Assembly: GCA_013152475.1 (NCBI GenBank)
Contig: JAADGH010000066.1
Coordinates: forward strand, 1-64,000
From: Planctomycetota bacterium
GTDB taxonomy: Bacteria; Planctomycetota; Brocadiia; JAADGH01
DNA length: 64,000 bases
Direction: 5' to 3'
A program made the position numbers and the translations under genes. A model generated the notes under the pieces. That model was not told the DNA's origin and did no database searches. It worked only from the letters and a program-made list of their open reading frames with translations. Positions 8,839 to 16,843 of the stretch are shown piece after piece; position 1 is the first letter of the stretch; each line of letters opens with the position of its first letter.

Positions 8839-9213
8839 ATGTCAAAGAAAACGCATACCATCATCCTTGCCGTTGCCCTGCTGAATCTTGCCATCGTGGC
8901 GTTCGTGGGATACGCGGTGGAGTGGGACCAGAGCCCCGTCGGCTTTCTGTTCCTCACCAAAGGGGGACCGGTGGCATTCAACCACCAACTCCACGCCCCT
9001 CCCGGGACCCCGGAGAAAGACTGCAAGGAATGCCATCACGATCTGCCGAACGGAAGTCCGCCTCCGCAGATGAGCTGCCGGGCCTGCCACTATTACGGCA
9101 AGGAGCCGAAACGCTGCGAGGCCGAGAAGATCCACAAGCGCTGCATCGGCGCCAAGTGCCGAAGCTGTCATGTCATCGAGGACTGCAGCCACTGTCACAA
9201 GCAAACCCATTAG
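8839..9213 (+). CDS. Membrane-anchored tetraheme cytochrome c leading the rnf operon
   Basis: This 124-residue protein has an uncleaved N-terminal helix (about residues 7-27) and then a small extracytoplasmic domain. Four CxxCH heme sites start at residues 62, 80, 107 and 116. A VAFNHQLH segment supplies distal His ligands, as in class III (c3/c7-type) cytochromes. The gene stops 14 bases before rnfC, so it is almost surely cotranscribed with the Rnf genes. In Methanosarcina acetivorans a multiheme cytochrome (MmcA) is encoded next to rnf and takes electrons out of the complex. By analogy this protein may accept electrons from RnfG/RnfD on the outer face. No clear ribosome site is seen before the ATG. 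Confidence 0.88.
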   Translation: MSKKTHTIILAVALLNLAIVAFVGYAVEWDQSPVGFLFLTKGGPVAFNHQLHAPPGTPEKDCKECHHDLPNGSPPPQMSCRACHYYGKEPKRCEAEKIHKRCIGAKCRSCHVIEDCSHCHKQTH

Positions 9214-9227
9214 GATATAGGCCCGTC

Positions 9228-10445
9228 GTGCGAACGGTATCGCTTCTTGAATTCTGGCGCCCGCGAATTCCCCTGAGCACCGATAGTGTTCCCATCGAGA
9301 CCTTCCCCGCGCCGAAAAAGATCCGCCTTTTCGCGGCGCAGGGCGAGGCCCGCGTCGGCGTCGGGGACAGGGTGAAGACGGGGCAGCGGCTTGCGCCGGA
9401 CCTCGTCTCGCCGGCGACGGGTACGGTGACGAAGACCGATCCCTTCCTCGGCATCGACGGCGAACGTCTGACATCCCTCTCCATCGACGTCTCGGAGAAG
9501 AACGAGATGGCCGATGGTCTGAAGGCAATTACGAACCCGGCCCAGCACAGCAGGGGCGAACTCGTCGCCGCCCTTTCCGCCCTTGGTTTTCCCACCGACT
9601 GGGATGGCGACATCGAGATCGCCGTCGTAAGCGGCCTTGACGCCGACCCGGTCCAGACGATCAACCAGCAAGTCCTCCGTGATAACGCCAACAGGCTGGA
9701 GGAGGCGGTGGCTCTGCTCAGGGCCCTGACGGGTCTGGATCGGGTGGCGCTCGCCGTCACGAAGCCGCTCCGCTCCTTGGTCGAGAAGGTGAGTCCGGAT
9801 GCGATTGACATCCGGATCGTGGCCCCCCTGTATCCGAACGGTCTGCCCCAGGTGCTCCTGCAGAAGACGGCGCCCAAGGCAAGGAAAGGACTCGTGGTCG
9901 CCAGTGAACAGATGTTCGCCATGACCGAGGCGCTGAGGACCGGCACACCCCGGCAGGAGAAACTGCTGACGCTGGCTGTTCCGTCAATGGGCCTATGCAA
10001 GAACCTGCGGGTCCGCATCGGCACGCCCATAGGCGATGTTCTTCAAAAATACGAAATTGATATTAGCGAAACAAGCAAGATCGTCCTCGGCGGGGCCATG
10101 CGCGGGGCGGCCTGCACCTCCACCGATTTCGCCGTGACGCCTGTAACCGATTCAATCTATGTTCAGGACGGGTCGAGCGTTGTTGAGTATGAGAACAACC
10201 CCTGCCTGAACTGCGGAAAGTGCTCTGCCGCGTGCCCGATGGACTTGCAGGTGAATCTCATCTGCCGTTACTCCGAGTTCGGAATCTTCGAGGAATGCCG
10301 GGACCTGCACGTGGGCGCCTGCATCGACTGCGGCCTGTGCGCCTACGTCTGCATGGCGCGTCGGCCGCTGGTCCACTACCTCAAGCTGGCCAGATCTGAG
10401 ATCGCCAAGATACGGGAAGCGGAGCCGGAAGGGGTGGCGCCGTGA
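9228..10445 (+). CDS. rnfC: RnfC-like subunit with degenerate NADH/FMN site
   Basis: From the GTG at 9228 the protein has 405 residues. The N-terminal part (VPIETFPAPKKIRL, then SPATGTVTKTDP) matches the RnfC hybrid-motif and lipoyl-like region. The C-terminal part has two 4Fe-4S motifs, Cys 326/329/332/336 and Cys 365/368/371/375. In canonical RnfC a segment like NGAECEPYLT and a glycine-rich YPQGAEKQL loop resemble the NuoF FMN/NADH site. Here the matching stretches read SGLDADPVQT (about 135-144) and YPNGLPQ (202-208), and the N-terminal GGVHP motif is missing. It therefore probably does not bind NADH in the usual way. Its stop overlaps the rnfD start by four bases. A longer in-frame start would overlap the cytochrome gene and is rejected. 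Confidence 0.85.
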   Translation: MRTVSLLEFWRPRIPLSTDSVPIETFPAPKKIRLFAAQGEARVGVGDRVKTGQRLAPDLVSPATGTVTKTDPFLGIDGERLTSLSIDVSEKNEMADGLKAITNPAQHSRGELVAALSALGFPTDWDGDIEIAVVSGLDADPVQTINQQVLRDNANRLEEAVALLRALTGLDRVALAVTKPLRSLVEKVSPDAIDIRIVAPLYPNGLPQVLLQKTAPKARKGLVVASEQMFAMTEALRTGTPRQEKLLTLAVPSMGLCKNLRVRIGTPIGDVLQKYEIDISETSKIVLGGAMRGAACTSTDFAVTPVTDSIYVQDGSSVVEYENNPCLNCGKCSAACPMDLQVNLICRYSEFGIFEECRDLHVGACIDCGLCAYVCMARRPLVHYLKLARSEIAKIREAEPEGVAP

Positions 10446-11401
10446 AAAAGCCCCACTTCATCGTCTCCTATCCACCCCACTGGCACTGCGGCGCCGGAAT
10501 CGCCTCCGTCATGTACGGGTTTGTCCTGGCCTTGATGCCGACGACGCTGTTCGGCGTCTATCTGTATGGGATGGATGCCGCGCGTGTGATCAGCCTGGCC
10601 ATCGTCTCGTGCGTCGTGTTCGAGGCGCTGAGCCAACTCTTGTTCCGAAAACCGACCACCGTCACTGACGGCAGCGCCGTCCTGAACGGCCTCCTCCTCG
10701 GTCTGATCCTCCCGCCCAGTGCGCCGTTCTGGCTGGTCATCGTGGGGGCCTTTGTCTGCATCCTGGTCGGGAAACAGGTCTACGGCGGACTGGGGAGCAA
10801 TCCCTTCAACGCGGTGCTGGTCGGTTGGGCTGCGCTGAAGATCTCGTGGAAGATCCGGATGGATATCCACCTCGCCTTTGTGAACATCGCACCGGACGCG
10901 AAATATCCGCTGGATGTTCTATGGCAGAAGGGGGCAACGGCCCTCGGCCAGTTCAGCATGTGGGACCTCTTTGTGGGCCGGGAAATCGGCGGCATCGGGT
11001 GCGCGTCCGATCTGTTGCTCCTCGCGGGCGGACTGTTCCTGATCGCCCGCGGCCTGATTTCGTGGCGGATACCCGTCTCGTTTCTGGTCGGAGTTGCGGT
11101 CGTTTCCACGCTTTTCCGCCTCGCAGGCGGCGGGGCCTACGCCGGCCCCCTCTTCCACGTGCTTGCCGGCAACACGATGATCGGCGCGTTCTTCCTGGCG
11201 ACGGACTACGCCAGCTCGCCCGTGAGCAAGTGGGGGATGGTCATCTTCGGCCTGGGGTGCGGCATGCTCACCGTCCTGCTCCGTGTGTGGAGCGGCTATG
11301 CGGACGGCACGTTTTTCGCAATTCTGTTGATGAACATGACGAGTTTTCTGCTGGACATGGTCCGGCCGAGGTCCACGGTTCGCCCCGTGGCAGTGACATG
11401 A
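10442..11401 (+). CDS. rnfD: Rnf complex membrane subunit RnfD
   Basis: This 319-residue polytopic membrane protein has paired RnfD/NqrB features: TDGSAVLNGLLLGLILPP near residue 75, KQVYGGLGSNPFNAVLVG near 111, and a NTMIGAFFLATDYASSPVS stretch late in the chain. A KGAT sequence (Thr166) sits where RnfD carries covalent FMN attached by ApbE. The usual D-x-x-S/T before GAT is not exact, so the attachment is likely rather than certain. It starts with GTG in a GTGA overlap with rnfC and ends in an ATGA overlap with rnfG, which indicates translational coupling. Confidence 0.93.
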   Translation: MKKPHFIVSYPPHWHCGAGIASVMYGFVLALMPTTLFGVYLYGMDAARVISLAIVSCVVFEALSQLLFRKPTTVTDGSAVLNGLLLGLILPPSAPFWLVIVGAFVCILVGKQVYGGLGSNPFNAVLVGWAALKISWKIRMDIHLAFVNIAPDAKYPLDVLWQKGATALGQFSMWDLFVGREIGGIGCASDLLLLAGGLFLIARGLISWRIPVSFLVGVAVVSTLFRLAGGGAYAGPLFHVLAGNTMIGAFFLATDYASSPVSKWGMVIFGLGCGMLTVLLRVWSGYADGTFFAILLMNMTSFLLDMVRPRSTVRPVAVT

Positions 11402-11970
11402 ACGAAACCACCAAGATGATCCTGGCCCTGACTCTGATCTGCGCGGCCTGCGGCTTTCTGCTGGCGGCGGTGCGGCGCGCGACGGAGGGACGCATCGAAG
11501 ACCAGATCATGAAATACGTCAAGGGCCCGGCGGTGAGACGGGTCCTGCGGTCCGCCACGAACGACCCGGTCCGGGACCGGAACCGAGTCACCATCGACGG
11601 GAAACCCGTCACCGTCTTCATCGGGAGGACCGGCGGCGAGATCACGGGCATGGCCTACGAGACAACGGTCGAGGGCTTCGGCGGAGAGATGGGCGTCGTT
11701 GTCGGATATGACCTGAAGAGGCATGGTCTCACCGGCATCGGCATCACCGCGCACAAAGAGACGCCCGGCGTCGGGTCGCGCGTCACGCGTGAGGAATTCT
11801 CCGACCGTTTCGCGGGCAAGGCTCTCGACGCTGAGTTCGCGCTCAAGCGGGACGGCGGCGAGATCGACGCCGTCACCGGCGCAACGACTTCGTCCCGCGC
11901 CGTGTGCCGGGCCGTCCAGAAAAGCATCGCGGAATATCCGAAGATCAAAAAGCAAATACTGAACCGGTAG
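11398..11970 (+). CDS. rnfG: Rnf complex FMN-binding subunit RnfG
   Basis: This 190-residue protein has one N-terminal membrane helix and an extracytoplasmic FMN-binding domain. The ApbE flavinylation motif DAVTGAT is perfect, with Thr163 as the predicted FMN carrier, and AHKETPG is also typical of the family. It takes electrons across or at the outer face of the membrane together with RnfD. That position makes it the natural donor to the tetraheme cytochrome encoded at the head of the operon. The start ATG overlaps the rnfD stop. Confidence 0.95.
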   Translation: MNETTKMILALTLICAACGFLLAAVRRATEGRIEDQIMKYVKGPAVRRVLRSATNDPVRDRNRVTIDGKPVTVFIGRTGGEITGMAYETTVEGFGGEMGVVVGYDLKRHGLTGIGITAHKETPGVGSRVTREEFSDRFAGKALDAEFALKRDGGEIDAVTGATTSSRAVCRAVQKSIAEYPKIKKQILNR

Positions 11971-11977
11971 GGCCCCA

Positions 11978-12574
11978 ATGGCGAAAAACGTCTGGACAGA
12001 GTTCAGGAAGGGACTGTGGGAGGAGATCCCTCCCTTCCGCCTCGTGCTGGGCCTGTGCCCCACACTGGCCGTCACCAAGTCGGTCGGCAGCGGCCTGGGC
12101 ATGGGCCTGGCGACGACGTTCGTCCTGCTCTGCTCGAACGTCATTATTTCGTCCTTGCGAAAAACTATTCCGCGCAAGGTGCGCATCGCCGCCTACATCG
12201 TCGTCATCGCGACATTCGTCGTAATCGTCGAGCTCGTGACCCAGGCCTATTTCTACCCCCTCTACCAACAGCTCGGCATCTTTGTCCCGCTGATCGTGGT
12301 CAACTGCATCATCCTCGGGCGGGCGGAGGCGTTTGCCTCCAGAAACGGCATCGCCCTCTCGGCCGCCGACGGGCTGGGCATGGGACTCGGCTTCACCATT
12401 GCCCTGACGATTGTCGGCTCGATCCGGGAGATCATCGGCGCCGGGACATGGTTTGGGATAGGCATTCTGGGCACGCAGTATGAGCCGTTCACCTTCATGG
12501 TCGAGGCCCCCGGCGCCTTCGTGTGCCTGGGTCTGCTCCTCGCCCTCATGAACGCCATCGGGAGGAAGGTATAG
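11978..12574 (+). CDS. rnfE: Rnf complex membrane subunit RnfE
   Basis: This 198-residue integral membrane protein belongs to the RnfE/NqrD family: GLWEEIPPFRLVLGLCPTLAV at the N-terminus, PLIVVNCIILGRAEAFAS in the middle and ADGLGMGLGFTIALTIVG after it. It has about six transmembrane segments. The conserved Cys residues (Cys27 in GLCPT, and the Cys of VNCIILGRAE) belong to the intramembrane iron-sulfur site formed with RnfA. It lies seven bases after rnfG and two before rnfA. Confidence 0.95.
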   Translation: MAKNVWTEFRKGLWEEIPPFRLVLGLCPTLAVTKSVGSGLGMGLATTFVLLCSNVIISSLRKTIPRKVRIAAYIVVIATFVVIVELVTQAYFYPLYQQLGIFVPLIVVNCIILGRAEAFASRNGIALSAADGLGMGLGFTIALTIVGSIREIIGAGTWFGIGILGTQYEPFTFMVEAPGAFVCLGLLLALMNAIGRKV

Positions 12575-12576
12575 CC

Positions 12577-13173
12577 ATGGAATACGTCGTCCTCATCGTC
12601 AGCGCGGTCCTGGTCAACAACATCGTCCTGGCGCAGTATCTCGGCAACTGCCCCTTCTGCGGCGTGTCGCGGGACGTCAAGACCTCCCTCGGCATGGGCG
12701 CGGCGGTGGCCTTCGTCCTCACCTTCGCCTCGGCGATCACCTGGCTCGTCCATCACTACTGCCTCGTTCCGATGAACCTGGCTTACCTGCAGACCGTCGT
12801 CTTTATCCTGGTCATCGCGACGCTCGTGCAGCTCGTCGAATTGTTCCTCAGAAAATCGGTTCGCGTGCTCTACCATGCGCTGGGGGTCTTCCTACCGCTC
12901 ATCACGACGAACTGCGCGGTCCTCGGCGTGGCCATCCTGTGCATTCGGAAAAAGTTCGACTTCACACACACGGTCGTCTTCTCCTTCGCATCGGCCGTGG
13001 GCTTCATGCTGGCCATCGTCCTCATGGCCGGGATTCGGCGGCGTTTCCCCATCTCGCCCATTCCTCGGCCGTTGCGGGGGACGGCGATCACATTGATCAC
13101 CGCCGGGCTCATGGCCCTGGCGTTTTTTGGCTTCCTGGGGGTGGATGCATCACTTACGGCATTGACAAAATGA
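12577..13173 (+). CDS. rnfA: Rnf complex membrane subunit RnfA
   Basis: This 198-residue integral membrane protein is the paralogous partner of RnfE (RnfA/NqrE). Diagnostic stretches are LVNNIVLAQYLGNCPFCGVS at the N-terminus and PLITTNCAVLGVAI in the middle, whose Cys residues belong to the shared 2Fe-2S site in the membrane. The ATG at 12577 is two bases after the rnfE stop. An upstream in-frame extension would overlap rnfE and has no ribosome site. Confidence 0.95.
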   Translation: MEYVVLIVSAVLVNNIVLAQYLGNCPFCGVSRDVKTSLGMGAAVAFVLTFASAITWLVHHYCLVPMNLAYLQTVVFILVIATLVQLVELFLRKSVRVLYHALGVFLPLITTNCAVLGVAILCIRKKFDFTHTVVFSFASAVGFMLAIVLMAGIRRRFPISPIPRPLRGTAITLITAGLMALAFFGFLGVDASLTALTK

Positions 13174-13174
13174 G

Positions 13175-15265
13175 ATGAGTTCAATCCTCATAGCCACATT
13201 GTTCCTCCTTGGCATCGGCCTTGTGGCTGCGATGATCCTCACCGTCGCGGCCAGGGTCTTCCATGTCCATGAAGACCCCCGGATCATCGAGGTCGAGGAC
13301 GCCCTCCTGGGCGCGAACTGCGGCGCCTGCGGCCACCCCGGCTGCGCGGCGGCGGCGGAGGCCGTGGTCAGGGGGAAGGCCGGGCCGAACGTCTGCGTCG
13401 CCGGGGGGTACGAGATCGCCCAGGCCGTCGCCGAGGTCATGGGGCTGGAGGCCGAGCAGGTCGAGCCGCGAAAGGCCGTCCTCGGCTGCCGATACAGCGC
13501 CGACAAAGCTGCCCTGCAATATATCTACAACGGCGCCCACGACTGCCGCGCGGCGGTCCTGCTCTACGGCGGCGCGAAGGAGTGCATGATCGGCTGCCTG
13601 GGCCTGGGCACGTGCGAGCGCCTCTGCCCCTTCGGCGCGATTCACATGGGCAAGGGGGGCCTGCCCGTCGTCAACGAACGTCTCTGCACCGGCTGCGGCA
13701 TCTGCGTAGACTGCTGCCCCACCCATGTGCTCCGCCTGGAGTCGATCAGCGAGCGCCTGCGGCGGTTCCACACCGTAGAGGACTGCCTCGCCCCCTGCCG
13801 GCAGGCCTGCCCGGCGCAGATCGACATCGCGGCCTATATCGACCACATCCGGAACGGCCGATACCTCGCAGCGGTCGAAACGATCAAGGAGCGCAACCCC
13901 CTGCCCCTCACCTGCGGCCGCGTCTGCCCCCACCCGTGCGAGATGGAGTGCCGTCGGTTGAGCGTGGACGAGGCCGTCGCCATCAACCACCTCAAGCGCT
14001 TCGCCGCCGACTACGAGAGGGAGAGCGGCAAACACCTGAAACCCTACATCGCCCCCAACACCGGCAAGCGGATCGCCGTCATCGGCGGCGGCCCGGCCGG
14101 CTTGAGCTGCGCCTACTACCTCCGTCGCATGGGCCACACCCCGGAGATATTCGACGCCCAGCCCAAGCTCGGCGGCATGCTCCGCTACGGCATCCCGGAG
14201 TTCCGTCTGCCCGGCAAGGCGCTCGACTGGGAGATCGAGGGCATCCTGGCGCTGGGCATCGAGACCCATACCGAGACGGTCCTCGGAAAGGACGTTACAC
14301 TGCAGGGCCTGAGAGACGATGGCTTCGACGCCGTCTTCCTGGCCCTTGGCGCGTGGACGAGCATGTCCCTCGGCGTGGAAGGTGATGACCTGCCCGGCGT
14401 TATGGCTGGAGTCGACTTTCTGGCCCGCCAGGCCGCCGGCGATTCGCCGCCGCTCGGCGAGCGCGTCGTCGTGGTCGGCGGCGGCAATACGGCCATCGAC
14501 GCAGCGCGGACCTGCCTGCGCTGCGGGTGCGGGGAGGTCGTCATCCTCTACCGCCGCTCGCGGGAGGAGATGCCGGCCAATGATCGCGAGGTTGAGGAGA
14601 CCGAGCGCGAAGGGGCCCGGCTCCACTTCCTGGCTGCTCCCTCGAAACTGATCGCCGGCGCCGACGGCAAGCTCGCGAAGCTGGAATACATCCAAATGGA
14701 ACTGGGCGAGCCCGACGAGAGCGGGCGCCGCCGTCCCGTGCCGGCGCCCGGTTCGGAGACGGTGATGGAGGTGGGCAACATCATCGCCGCCATCGGCCAA
14801 CGGCCGGATGTGAACTTCGATGCCGACGCGCCGGACGACCTCAAGATCGGCGCCACTCGTTGGGACACGCTTGAAGCCGACGAGCGCACGCTGCAAACAA
14901 ATGTCCCCTTCATCTTCACCGGCGGCGACGTGTACACCGGTCCGCAGACGGTGGTTCAGGCCATCGCCGCCGGCCGGCGCGCCGCGCGGTCGATCCATCT
15001 CTACGTTACCGGTCAGGAGGTCGCACCGCCGCCGGGCGAGCTCCGCGAGGCGGTACCCTGTCCGCCGCCCGATGCGTCGGACATTCCGCTCAGCCCCCGG
15101 GCCGAGATGCCGGCGCGTTCCGTGGAGGAGCGCCTGCGCGGTTTTCAGGAAGTGGAGACCGGTCTGTCCGAGACCGCCGCCCGCCGCGAGGCCCAGCGCT
15201 GCCTGCAGTGCGGGAGGATCTGCTATCGGGTGGGAACACAAGACATATTTTCCTCCGCCGGATAG
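13175..15265 (+). CDS. rnfB: RnfB fused to an NfnB/GltD-like FAD/NAD(P) oxidoreductase
   Basis: This 696-residue fusion begins with a membrane helix (about 5-27), followed by the RnfB 4Fe-4S domain (Cys49, 52, 57, 74) and two ferredoxin-type clusters (Cys137/141/147/151 and 171/174/177/181). It continues without a break into a glutamate-synthase-small-subunit-like module. This module has the N-terminal iron-sulfur cysteines (204/208/212 and 247/251/255/259), the FAD motif GGGPAG at 304-309, the NAD(P) motif GGGNTA at 435-440 and an RRSREEMPA segment suited to NADPH. A normal RnfB is about 180-330 residues. The fusion suggests that NAD(P)H enters here rather than at RnfC. The start is two bases after the rnfA stop. 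Confidence 0.9.
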   Translation: MSSILIATLFLLGIGLVAAMILTVAARVFHVHEDPRIIEVEDALLGANCGACGHPGCAAAAEAVVRGKAGPNVCVAGGYEIAQAVAEVMGLEAEQVEPRKAVLGCRYSADKAALQYIYNGAHDCRAAVLLYGGAKECMIGCLGLGTCERLCPFGAIHMGKGGLPVVNERLCTGCGICVDCCPTHVLRLESISERLRRFHTVEDCLAPCRQACPAQIDIAAYIDHIRNGRYLAAVETIKERNPLPLTCGRVCPHPCEMECRRLSVDEAVAINHLKRFAADYERESGKHLKPYIAPNTGKRIAVIGGGPAGLSCAYYLRRMGHTPEIFDAQPKLGGMLRYGIPEFRLPGKALDWEIEGILALGIETHTETVLGKDVTLQGLRDDGFDAVFLALGAWTSMSLGVEGDDLPGVMAGVDFLARQAAGDSPPLGERVVVVGGGNTAIDAARTCLRCGCGEVVILYRRSREEMPANDREVEETEREGARLHFLAAPSKLIAGADGKLAKLEYIQMELGEPDESGRRRPVPAPGSETVMEVGNIIAAIGQRPDVNFDADAPDDLKIGATRWDTLEADERTLQTNVPFIFTGGDVYTGPQTVVQAIAAGRRAARSIHLYVTGQEVAPPPGELREAVPCPPPDASDIPLSPRAEMPARSVEERLRGFQEVETGLSETAARREAQRCLQCGRICYRVGTQDIFSSAG

Positions 15266-15300
15266 ACTCGCCCGCCGACCTCGCGCTCAATCCTTTTCTG

Positions 15301-15329
15301 TGGAAATCGGGAAGGATGCCGGCTACAAT
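15301..15329 (+). promoter_or_regulatory. Weak sigma-70-like promoter abutting a sulfatase start
   Basis: TGGAAA and TACAAT are separated by 17 bases. The -10 box ends eight bases before the ATG at 15338, and no ribosome site is visible, so a leaderless transcript is possible. The -35 match is poor. Confidence 0.35.
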
Positions 15330-15337
15330 AGCGCGTT

Positions 15338-16765
15338 ATGAGCAAGAGACCAAATATCGTTCTCATCATGACCGACCAGCAGCGGCGGGACTGCGTCGGC
15401 GCGTACAACCCGGGCGGCCCGAGGACGCCCCACCTCGATCGTCTGGCCGGGGAGGGCGTCGTCTTCGACCGGTACTATTCCTCGTGCCCCCTTTGCGTAC
15501 CGGCGCGCAGCTCCATCGCCACCGGCCGCTACCCGCACTCCTGCGGCGCGACGATCAACGCCTTCGGAACGAAGGACAAGGGGAGTAAGTCCCACGGCGT
15601 CATCAACGCAGACGAAATCACCGTGCACGACCTCCTCTCTCAGGCCGGATACCGGATCGGCCACATCGGCGTGGACCATGTCCGGGCGGTCCCTCCCCTG
15701 AAAAGCAAGGGCGTCTTCGACCGATACATCAGCAACAGCGATTACCGAAAGTACCTCGACGACCGGGGCCTGAAGCCGTATGACTACACCCCCCACCAGC
15801 ACCCGTGTTCTGTCGAAATCGATGGCAAGAGGCAGGAAATTCGCTACAGCGCACCGAACCCCGGTGAGCATCCGTACACGCCGGAGAATTTCCTGGACTT
15901 CTTCTTCGCACAGCATGCCGCCGAGTTCATCGGTGATGTCGATCCTACTGATCCCTTCGCCCTGTTCTGTTTCCTCTGGGCGCCGCACCCGCCGTTCGTG
16001 ATCCCGGAACCGTACTACAGCATGTACTCGCCGTCGGACATCTCCCCGCCGGCGAACCTGATGGCCCCCCTCGACGGCAAGCCGCCGATGCACCTGCGCC
16101 ACCTGCCCGGCATCATCGGCGCGCTGCCGGACCGGAAGGCATGGCTCGAAACATGGGCGGTGTACTACGGTATGGTGACGATGGTGGACGAATGCATCGG
16201 TATGATCCTGGACGCGCTTCGGTCGCAAGACCTGATGGACGACACCATCATTCTTTTTACCACCGACCACGGCGAGCAGCTCGGCTGCCACAGCCTGTTC
16301 CAGAAGATGGTCTGCTATGAGGAGTCGATCCACGCGCCGTTCATCGCGCGGGTGCCGGGGCAGACGGCGGGGCGGCGGGACCATCTGGCCGGACACACCG
16401 ACATCCTGCCGACGATTCTGGACTATGCGGGGATCGAGACCCCGGCAGGCGTGCAGGGACAATCGCTCAGGGGTACTTTCGAAGACCCATCCGCGCCGTC
16501 GCGGCCGGAGATGTTCTCGGAATACAACGGCAACGTCGCGCATCAATGGCTCCAGCGAACGGTCGTGACGGACCGATACAAATACATCTACAATCATGGC
16601 GACATTGCCGAGCTGTATGACCTGCACAACGATCCCTTGGAGATGACCAACCTGTCCGGGCGACCGGAAACCGCCTCGGTGGAGGCCGATCTGCGGGGCC
16701 GGCTGCGGCGGTGGATGGAGACTTCTGGGGATTTTCTGTTACCCTCTATGGACGGACCCCACTAA
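15338..16765 (+). CDS. Sulfatase (Cys-type)
   Basis: This 475-residue sulfatase opens with RPNIVLIMTDQQRRD, in which the Asp is a calcium ligand. It has the formylglycine signature CVPAR at Cys53, followed by SSIATGRYPH, and the TTDHGEQLG metal motif. C-terminal features (YIYNHGDIAELYDLHNDPLE) are typical of the choline-sulfatase/arylsulfatase group. No signal peptide is evident. A formylglycine-generating enzyme is needed for activity and is not encoded in this window. It lies 72 bases after the rnf operon and appears to have its own promoter. The substrate cannot be told from sequence; sulfated polysaccharides or sulfate esters are likely. Confidence 0.9.
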   Translation: MSKRPNIVLIMTDQQRRDCVGAYNPGGPRTPHLDRLAGEGVVFDRYYSSCPLCVPARSSIATGRYPHSCGATINAFGTKDKGSKSHGVINADEITVHDLLSQAGYRIGHIGVDHVRAVPPLKSKGVFDRYISNSDYRKYLDDRGLKPYDYTPHQHPCSVEIDGKRQEIRYSAPNPGEHPYTPENFLDFFFAQHAAEFIGDVDPTDPFALFCFLWAPHPPFVIPEPYYSMYSPSDISPPANLMAPLDGKPPMHLRHLPGIIGALPDRKAWLETWAVYYGMVTMVDECIGMILDALRSQDLMDDTIILFTTDHGEQLGCHSLFQKMVCYEESIHAPFIARVPGQTAGRRDHLAGHTDILPTILDYAGIETPAGVQGQSLRGTFEDPSAPSRPEMFSEYNGNVAHQWLQRTVVTDRYKYIYNHGDIAELYDLHNDPLEMTNLSGRPETASVEADLRGRLRRWMETSGDFLLPSMDGPH

Positions 16766-16843
16766 CCCGATGGCCCCGGGCCGCTGCTGGCCCCGGAGGA
16801 CGGCTGCGTGGGGAGGAAGAAAGGCTACTTGGGAGGAGCAACG

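Noticed and set aside
8784-9227. N-terminal extension of rnfC across the cytochrome gene
   Set aside because: The extension overlaps the tetraheme cytochrome, whose heme motifs are unmistakable, and has no RnfC-like sequence.
13181-15241. 686-codon minus-strand frame opposite rnfB
   Set aside because: It is antisense of the RnfB fusion, whose cysteine and Rossmann motifs are intact. No domain can be seen in the shadow.
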